Positions 1 to 5,208 of a stretch of DNA of 5,208 bases are shown piece after piece (position 1 is the stretch's first letter; the number at the start of each line of letters is the position of its first letter). Location of the stretch: positions 1 to 5,208 of the forward strand of contig JAEZLY010000254.1 of the NCBI GenBank assembly GCA_023414985.1, read 5' to 3'. The notes under the pieces were generated by a model. That model saw only the letters and a list, made by a program, of their open reading frames with translations, was not told the origin of the DNA and made no database searches. The DNA comes from Bacillota bacterium (lineage in GTDB: Bacteria > Bacillota > Clostridia > Lachnospirales > Lachnospiraceae). A program made the translations under genes and the position numbers.

Positions 1-1756
<1,756 letters not shown>

Positions 1757-1767
<11 letters not shown>

Positions 1768-1785
1768 AAACCGAAATACGATAAT
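1757..1785 (+). promoter_or_regulatory. Possible promoter inside the leuS 3' end
   Basis: TTGTAA (1757-1762) and GATAAT (1780-1785) are separated by 17 bases and match the sigma-A consensus at 4 of 6 and 5 of 6 positions. Transcription would start near 1792, exactly where the following hairpin begins. It would serve the AEC transporter gene, because the hairpin leaves only about 35 bases before that gene's start. Support is from pattern only. Confidence 0.3.
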
Positions 1786-1791
1786 CCAGGT

Positions 1792-1827
1792 GGGTGCTGC
1801 ACGGTACGTAGTGCAGCACCCCTATTT
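1792..1827 (+). terminator. Strong hairpin after leuS; weak terminator or 5' leader stem
   Basis: A perfect 11-base-pair stem (GGGTGCTGCAC 1792-1802 with GTGCAGCACCC 1811-1821) encloses an 8-base loop, 24 bases after the leuS stop. The stem is GC-rich enough for an intrinsic terminator. However, the downstream stretch CTATTTACG is a poor U-tract compared with the clean runs at the two later terminators in this window. It may terminate leuS partially and allow read-through into the transporter gene. Alternatively, it may form the 5' end of an mRNA started at 1757-1785. Confidence 0.55.
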
Positions 1828-1856
1828 ACGAATTAAAATTGAAAGAAGAGAAAAGA

Positions 1857-2762
1857 ATGCAGCAGCTGATTAATCTGCAGCTTACCATGTTCCTGATGAT
1901 TGCTGCGGGAATGATACTTAAAAAAATCGGGGTGATCGGGCCGGAAGGTCAGAAGAACATCACAGACCTGGTGATCTATCTGGTGTTACCCTGTAATATC
2001 GTAAAATCCTTTATGGTGGAATTCACCTATGATATCTTTTATACCTTTGCTGGAGTTCTGATCATTTCCGTTCTGATCCAAGTCGTCTGTTCTTTTCTGG
2101 GCAAGATTTTATATCAGAGGATGGAGCTTCCTCAGAAGAAGGTGCTGCAGTATGCAACTATCTGCTCCAATGCAGGCTTTTTGGGTAATCCGATTGCGGA
2201 GGGGGTATTCGGAACGATGGGACTTACGCTGGCTTCCATTTATCTGATCCCGCAGAGAATCGTGATGTGGTCCGCCGGGATTTCGGTTTTTACCGAAGCA
2301 CCGGACAAGAAGACCCTGGTGAAGAAGGTGCTTACCCATCCCTGTATTATCGCATGTATCCTGGGTATTATTCTGATGCTGAGTCAATTTCAGCTTCCGG
2401 GCTTTCTTTCCTCCTCACTTCAGGCGGTCAGCGGCTGTAATACTGCCCTGTCCATGATGGTAATCGGCATGATTCTGGCAGATGTAGATTTAAAGCGGCT
2501 CGTGGATAAGAAGGTTCTGTATTATACACTGATACGGCTGATTCTGATACCACTCCTCGTATATCTGCCCTGTAAGCTGCTTGGACTGGATTCTCTGGTT
2601 ACAGGGGTATGTGTGTTATTGGCAGCCATGCCTGCGGGAGCGACAACAAGTATTCTTGCCTCCAAATATAACGGAGATGCGGCCTTTGCCACAAAATGCG
2701 TTATCTTCTCAACGCTTGCCTCATTGCTCTCCACACCGATTTGGAGCATGCTACTGATCTGA
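1857..2762 (+). CDS. AEC-family (auxin efflux carrier-like) transporter
   Basis: Integral inner-membrane secondary transporter of the AEC family; bacterial members carry malate, malonate or other small organic acids, but the substrate here cannot be read from sequence. The 301-residue product has ten likely membrane helices, at about 6-22, 37-54, 61-83, 97-119, 120-143, 161-178, 188-208, 219-240, 246-266 and 279-299, matching the family's topology and length. Family signatures are LPCNI (44-48), CSNAGFLGNPI (103-113) in the fourth helix, and the C-terminal PAGATTSILASKY (259-271) followed by a phenylalanine/alanine-rich last helix. ATG 1857 is chosen because purine-rich AAGAG (1846-1850) lies 6 bases upstream. 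A TTG at 1839 would add six residues but has no ribosome binding site. leuS lies 89 bases upstream across a hairpin. No terminator is evident downstream, so read-through toward the dehydrogenase is possible. Family is confident; substrate is unknown. Confidence 0.9.
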   Translation: MQQLINLQLTMFLMIAAGMILKKIGVIGPEGQKNITDLVIYLVLPCNIVKSFMVEFTYDIFYTFAGVLIISVLIQVVCSFLGKILYQRMELPQKKVLQYATICSNAGFLGNPIAEGVFGTMGLTLASIYLIPQRIVMWSAGISVFTEAPDKKTLVKKVLTHPCIIACILGIILMLSQFQLPGFLSSSLQAVSGCNTALSMMVIGMILADVDLKRLVDKKVLYYTLIRLILIPLLVYLPCKLLGLDSLVTGVCVLLAAMPAGATTSILASKYNGDAAFATKCVIFSTLASLLSTPIWSMLLI

Positions 2763-2786
2763 CGGACTAAGATTCCGACAGACAAA

Positions 2787-2820
2787 AATTCTTACAGAAT
2801 TAAAGAGCTGCAGATATCTG
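2787..2820. promoter_or_regulatory. Two short palindromes upstream of the dehydrogenase gene
   Basis: AATTCT-TAC-AGAATT (2787-2801) is a perfect six-base inverted repeat about a three-base centre. CAGATATCTG (2811-2820) is an uninterrupted ten-base palindrome. Both lie just upstream of, or touch, the proposed promoter at 2819-2847, where an operator would be expected. Neither is followed by a U-tract, so they do not form a terminator for the transporter gene. Regulator and function are unknown; AT-rich palindromes of this size can occur by chance. Confidence 0.3.
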
Positions 2821-2847
2821 TTCAGCATGCTTAAAATGATTTATAAT
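2819..2847 (+). promoter_or_regulatory. Likely promoter of the dehydrogenase gene
   Basis: A perfect TATAAT -10 box (2842-2847) sits 17 bases after a weak -35 element, TGTTCA (2819-2824, 3 of 6 matches). The start would fall near 2854, giving a leader of under 20 bases that still holds the whole ribosome binding site. The weak -35 box would fit an activated promoter, but that is inference. Confidence 0.45.
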
Positions 2848-2856
2848 TAGTAAATC

Positions 2857-2861
2857 GGAGG
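2857..2861 (+). promoter_or_regulatory. Ribosome binding site that decides the dehydrogenase start
   Basis: GGAGG (2857-2861) lies 9 bases before ATG 2871 but only 3 bases before the in-frame ATG 2865. The longer gap suits initiation, so 2871 is the preferred start; the two proteins differ by only two residues. Confidence 0.7.
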
Positions 2862-2870
2862 TGTATGAGT

Positions 2871-3743
2871 ATGGAGAATAAGAAGATAGCGGTAGTCACC
2901 GGAGCAAACTCGGGAATGGGAAAAGCAACCGTAGCGGCTCTGGCTGACAGAGGATATACGGTGCTTATGCTATGCAGAAGCAAGGAACGTGGAGAAGCTG
3001 CATTACAGGAGCTTCAGGAGAATACGGAACGAGACCTACGCCTGGAATTGTGTGACCTGGGGCGTATGGAGGATATCAGAAGATGCAGTGAAGAAATCAG
3101 TAAAAAATACTTTAAGGTCGATGTCCTAATTAATAATGCGGGGGTTATATCACTCGACCGGAGGGAAACCTATGACGGGCTGGAGGAGCAGTTCGGAGTC
3201 AATCATATCGGGCACTTCCTCTTAACGCTCAGGCTCCTCCCGTTGATGCAGCAGGGCAGCAGGATTGTCGTCGTTGCTTCCGGTGCTCATAAGGTCGGAA
3301 AAATTCATTTTGAGGATTATAACCTGACAAAAAACTTCAATGCAATCAAGGCCTACAGCCAGTCGAAGTTGGCCAATATTCTTTTTGCCAGGGAGCTGGC
3401 AGAAAGGGTTAAACAATGCGGAATTACAGTGAATTGTTGTCATCCGGGTGCGGTAGCGACCTCTATGGGTGTGGATCGGATTACCGGTTTTGGTTCCGGA
3501 GTTACCGGCTTATTAAAGCATATATTTTTGACACCGGAGGAGGGTGCCGGGACAGCTGTTTATCTGGCTACAGAGCTCGAGGGGGGAAGAGTTACCGGTA
3601 AGTATTTCTATAAATGCCGGATGTCTTCTACCTCTGCAGCAGCCAAGAGCAGGGCGGACGCAAAGCACCTGTTCGAGCTGAGCGAGAAGCTGACCAATGA
3701 ATATTTTCCAAGTGACGGGCCGGAGGATAGCATCCGGAAATAA
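2871..3743 (+). CDS. Short-chain dehydrogenase/reductase, retinol-dehydrogenase-like
   Basis: Soluble NAD(P)-dependent oxidoreductase of the classical SDR family, 290 residues, slightly longer than the usual 250. A Rossmann fold opens at once with the nucleotide-binding motif TGANSGMG (10-17). Other landmarks are Asp62, expected to contact adenine; NNAG (88-91); catalytic Asn111 in the NHIGH segment; catalytic Ser137 in VASG; the YSQSK active site with Tyr162 and Lys166; and HPG (191-193). Arg36 directly after the second beta strand (LCRSKERG) is the usual sign of NADP(H) preference. The N-terminal motif, the SQSKLAN active site and the tail GKYFYKC (243-249) followed by a helix ending in LSEKL resemble the RDH11-14/WWOX group of animal SDRs and their bacterial relatives. 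Substrate is unknown; a retinoid is not implied. There is no signal peptide or membrane anchor. An in-frame ATG at 2865 is the alternative start. The gene is followed 13 bases later by a strong terminator. Confidence 0.93.
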   Translation: MENKKIAVVTGANSGMGKATVAALADRGYTVLMLCRSKERGEAALQELQENTERDLRLELCDLGRMEDIRRCSEEISKKYFKVDVLINNAGVISLDRRETYDGLEEQFGVNHIGHFLLTLRLLPLMQQGSRIVVVASGAHKVGKIHFEDYNLTKNFNAIKAYSQSKLANILFARELAERVKQCGITVNCCHPGAVATSMGVDRITGFGSGVTGLLKHIFLTPEEGAGTAVYLATELEGGRVTGKYFYKCRMSSTSAAAKSRADAKHLFELSEKLTNEYFPSDGPEDSIRK

Positions 3744-3756
3744 TGGTTAAAGTAAT

Positions 3757-3791
3757 AGCCTGTGAAATTGTGTTTCACAGGCTTTTTATTA
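3757..3791 (+). terminator. Intrinsic terminator after the dehydrogenase gene
   Basis: A perfect 11-base-pair stem, AGCCTGTGAAA (3757-3767) with TTTCACAGGCT (3773-3783), encloses a five-base loop and runs directly into TTTTTATTATT. It starts 13 bases after the stop codon and cleanly separates the dehydrogenase from the downstream membrane protein gene. Confidence 0.93.
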
Positions 3792-3833
3792 TTCTCATAT
3801 CTAAATTTTTAATCTCCATAATTTCTACATATC

Positions 3834-3863
3834 CTGACCTTATGATTACAACAGGACTTAAAT
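3834..3863 (+). promoter_or_regulatory. Weak candidate promoter for the four-helix membrane protein
   Basis: The terminator upstream means this gene needs its own promoter somewhere in 3792-3876. The best pair I can find is CTGACC (3834-3839) and TTAAAT (3858-3863), 18 bases apart, each 4 of 6 to consensus. A lone TATGAT at 3841-3846 is a better -10 box but has no recognisable -35 partner. The region is AT-rich and the choice is uncertain. Confidence 0.25.
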
Positions 3864-3876
3864 AAATACTTTCCCG

Positions 3877-3884
3877 TAAGGAGG
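3877..3884 (+). promoter_or_regulatory. Strong ribosome binding site
   Basis: TAAGGAGG is a near-perfect complement of the 16S rRNA 3' end and lies 9 bases before ATG 3894. This fixes that start and suggests efficient translation of the membrane protein. Confidence 0.85.
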
Positions 3885-3893
3885 ATATTAGAA

Positions 3894-4376
3894 ATGAATA
3901 ATGCGATGACACATTATATGGAGTTATTAGCAACGAATCAGCCCTGGAACCTGTTACTATTTATGGCTGTGCCGGTAATCTGTGCAGAGACCTTAGCGAT
4001 TACCGAATTGATTATCCTGTTCACCAGAAATATGAAGGGTGCTGCGAGAGCAGTCAATAAGGCTACCGGTATCTTTGCAGGTATTTACTTTTTAGGTATA
4101 TTCCTTTACCTCTTTGTGAATGCGGTTGTTCCTTTGACTGCCACCGGCGGTTGGAGAGGCATCGCCGACGTAATTGCCGTAGGCTTTTATCTGTCAGGTA
4201 TCATTCCTTTCCTTGGTATGACGCTGTTAGAGCTGAATATCATCGGCAGAAAGCTGGACGAGACAGGTAAGCTGAAGCTTCATACCATCTTAGTAGGTAT
4301 TTTCCTGGTAGTAGCCCATGTTGCAATGATCTTCGGTATGCTTAATCCGGAGCTGTTCAAGATGGCAAGCATGTAA
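3894..4376 (+). CDS. Uncharacterised four-helix membrane protein
   Basis: I do not recognise this 160-residue protein by function. It has four hydrophobic segments, at about 19-43, 58-80, 91-115 and 129-149, with short basic loops (RNMKGAARAVNK, 45-56; GRKLDETGKLK, 118-128). Under the positive-inside rule, both ends would face outward and these two loops would face the cytoplasm. There is no cleavable signal peptide and no enzyme motif. Several polar residues lie within or at the edge of predicted helices: Glu32 and Glu38 in the first, Glu113 at the end of the third, and His130 and His142 in the fourth. Such residues could serve ion, metal or heme binding, or a small-molecule permease role; this is speculation. 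The gene stands alone between two strong terminators and has an excellent ribosome binding site, so it is probably a real, well-expressed single-gene unit. Coding character is strong, with one uninterrupted frame and base use like its neighbours. Confidence 0.85.
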   Translation: MNNAMTHYMELLATNQPWNLLLFMAVPVICAETLAITELIILFTRNMKGAARAVNKATGIFAGIYFLGIFLYLFVNAVVPLTATGGWRGIADVIAVGFYLSGIIPFLGMTLLELNIIGRKLDETGKLKLHTILVGIFLVVAHVAMIFGMLNPELFKMASM

Positions 4377-4410
4377 TTCAAGTTATAATTAAATGATATG
4401 GAAATTCAGG

Positions 4411-4447
4411 AACAGGCAGGTCCTTAGGGGTCTGCCTGTTTTTTGTT
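4411..4447 (+). terminator. Intrinsic terminator after the four-helix membrane protein gene
   Basis: A 13-base-pair stem (4411-4423 with 4428-4440, including two adjacent G-U pairs) closes on the four-base loop TTAG. The outer arms are AACAGGCA and TGCCTGTT. The 3' arm runs into six T residues (4439-4444). It lies 34 bases after the stop codon and insulates the following amino acid transporter operon. Confidence 0.93.
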
Positions 4448-4479
4448 CCGGTAGCCTCAAAAAATCATGAAAATAGTGA

Positions 4480-4508
4480 TTGACAAATGCCCTGTTTGAC
4501 AGTATTAT
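4480..4508 (+). promoter_or_regulatory. Promoter P1 of the amino acid transporter operon
   Basis: A perfect TTGACA -35 box (4480-4485), a 17-base spacer and TATTAT (4503-4508, 5 of 6) form a near-ideal sigma-A promoter. An A-rich stretch at 4459-4475 directly upstream could act as an UP element. The start would lie near 4515, giving a leader of about 45 bases, too short for a T-box or riboswitch. The ten-base palindrome ATATCGATAT (4507-4516) overlaps the -10 to start region and could be an operator. Confidence 0.75.
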
Positions 4509-4524
4509 ATCGATATCATATTAT
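4496..4524 (+). promoter_or_regulatory. Promoter P2, overlapping P1 by a 16-base shift
   Basis: A second perfect TTGACA (4496-4501) is followed after exactly 17 bases by a second TATTAT (4519-4524), repeating the P1 architecture 16 bases downstream. The start would lie near 4531, with a leader of about 29 bases. P1 and P2 share DNA, so polymerase could occupy only one at a time. Confidence 0.65.
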
Positions 4525-4559
4525 TCATACTGAAATAGTAGGTGAAAGAGGTTAAGGCG

Positions 4560-5208
4560 ATGGATTATGATTTCATCAGGCAGTCAATCCCACTTTATAT
4601 TGAGGCTGCCGGGATAACACTGAAAATTGCGGGGATTGGTATCATCACATCCATCGCGGTAGGTCTGTTGTGCAGTATCATACGCTATTACAGAATTCCG
4701 GTTCTGCATAGGATTATCGGCTTTTATATAGAGGTCTCCAGAAATACACCGCTTTTGATCCAGCTGTTTTTTCTTTACTTTGCATTGCCCAGGATAGGGA
4801 TTGTACTGAGTTCGGAAGCCTGTGCTATCATTGGTCTGGTTTTTCTCGGGGGAAGTTATATGGCGGAAGCCTTTCGAAGCGGACTTGAGGCAATCGGCAA
4901 TACACAGAAGGAGGTAGGCTTAAGCATTGGATTGACCGGTGGACAGGTGATGCGTCACATCCTCCTGCCGCAGGCAATCTCGGTAGCCTTGCCGGCGTTC
5001 AGCGCAAATGTCATCTTTCTGATCAAAGAGACCAGCGTATTCAGCGCTGTTGCTCTGGCGGATATGATGTACGTTGCCAAGGATCTGATCGGATTGTATT
5101 ACAAGACCGATGAAGCGCTGCTCCTGTTGGTCATCGGTTATCTGATTATTCTTTTACCGATTTCCATCCTATTCAGTATGTTAGAGAGGAGATTACGCTA
5201 TGCAGGCT
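4560..5208 (+). CDS. Polar amino acid ABC transporter permease, 3'-truncated by the window edge
   Basis: Inner-membrane permease subunit of a GlnP/HisM-type ABC importer for polar amino acids such as glutamine, glutamate, histidine or cystine; the exact substrate cannot be told. ATG 4560 is preceded by AAGAGG (4546-4551) at 8 bases. There are 216 complete codons before the edge, close to full length for this family (about 215-230), so only a few residues should be missing. The N-terminal part has the family's three-helix signature, with TLKIAGIGIITSIAVGLL (20-37) and RNTPLLIQLFFLYFALP (61-77). The cytoplasmic EAA loop that docks on the ATPase is present: Glu118, Gly124, Ile134, Leu136 and Pro137 with the canonical spacing. 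FLIKETSVFSAVAL (153-166) and the C-terminal LERRLRYAG (208-216) are also typical. Substrate-binding protein and ATPase genes are not in the window and are expected downstream or elsewhere. Expression is driven by the twin promoters at 4480-4524. Confidence 0.95.
   Translation, partial: MDYDFIRQSIPLYIEAAGITLKIAGIGIITSIAVGLLCSIIRYYRIPVLHRIIGFYIEVSRNTPLLIQLFFLYFALPRIGIVLSSEACAIIGLVFLGGSYMAEAFRSGLEAIGNTQKEVGLSIGLTGGQVMRHILLPQAISVALPAFSANVIFLIKETSVFSAVALADMMYVAKDLIGLYYKTDEALLLLVIGYLIILLPISILFSMLERRLRYAG
5200..5208 (+). CDS. Probable start of the next operon gene, overlapping the permease
   Basis: ATG 5200-5202 lies in a different frame from the permease, 8 bases after a good ribosome binding site (AGGAG, 5187-5191). 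Only three codons (Met-Gln-Ala) fit before the window ends, so the product cannot be identified from sequence. In polar amino acid ABC operons, a second permease or the ATPase gene often overlaps the first permease end. The preceding LRYAG tail shows the permease is nearly finished. The call is inferred from spacing and family context. Confidence 0.45.

Noticed and set aside
2763..2801. Terminator between the AEC transporter and dehydrogenase genes
   Set aside because: CGGA/TCCG (2763-2777) gives only four pairs, and the six-pair AATTCT/AGAATT stem is AT-rich with no U-tract.
3416..3601. A 61-residue + strand open frame inside the dehydrogenase gene
   Set aside because: It overlaps the conserved SDR region containing HPG in another frame, has no ribosome binding site, and is rich in glycine and serine as expected of a shadow.
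4460..4476. CodY-like box upstream of the amino acid permease
   Set aside because: The best alignment to AATTTTCWGAAAATT has about five mismatches; the stretch is better explained as an A-rich UP-like element.
4525..4559. T-box or amino acid riboswitch leader for the transporter
   Set aside because: At most about 45 bases separate the predicted start sites from the ATG, too short for such a leader, and no specifier or antiterminator stem is visible.

Overview
The window looks like an ordinary chromosomal stretch from a low-to-moderate GC Firmicute, most likely a clostridial (Lachnospiraceae-like) bacterium. This rests on strong AGGAGG-type ribosome binding sites, TTGACA/TATAAT-type promoters, compact stem-plus-U-tract terminators and the Bacillus/Clostridium type of leucyl-tRNA synthetase. 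The taxonomic guess is inference. All genes are on the + strand. I see no rRNA, tRNA, CRISPR array, insertion sequence or phage gene.

Layout. Positions 1-1767 hold the C-terminal three quarters of leucyl-tRNA synthetase (leuS); its start lies outside the window. A strong hairpin with a poor U-tract follows (1792-1821). Next is an AEC-family (auxin efflux carrier-like) ten-helix transporter (1857-2762). A 108-base spacer with two small palindromes and a likely promoter leads to a short-chain dehydrogenase/reductase of the retinol-dehydrogenase-like type (2871-3743), closed by a textbook terminator. A 160-residue four-helix membrane protein of unknown function (3894-4376) stands as its own unit, between that terminator and a second strong one. 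The last unit opens with two overlapping consensus-like promoters exactly 16 bases apart. They drive a polar amino acid ABC transporter permease (4560 to the window end). A well-spaced ribosome binding site and ATG inside its 3' end suggest that the next gene of the transporter operon starts at 5200.

Functional picture. leuS is housekeeping. The AEC transporter, the reductase and the small membrane protein show no obvious shared pathway. The amino acid permease is the start of an uptake operon that continues downstream. I found no convincing new multi-gene system. The items most worth a second look are the twin promoters, the hairpin that may sit at the 5' end of the transporter mRNA, the uncharacterised four-helix protein with buried acidic and histidine residues, and the overlapping downstream start.
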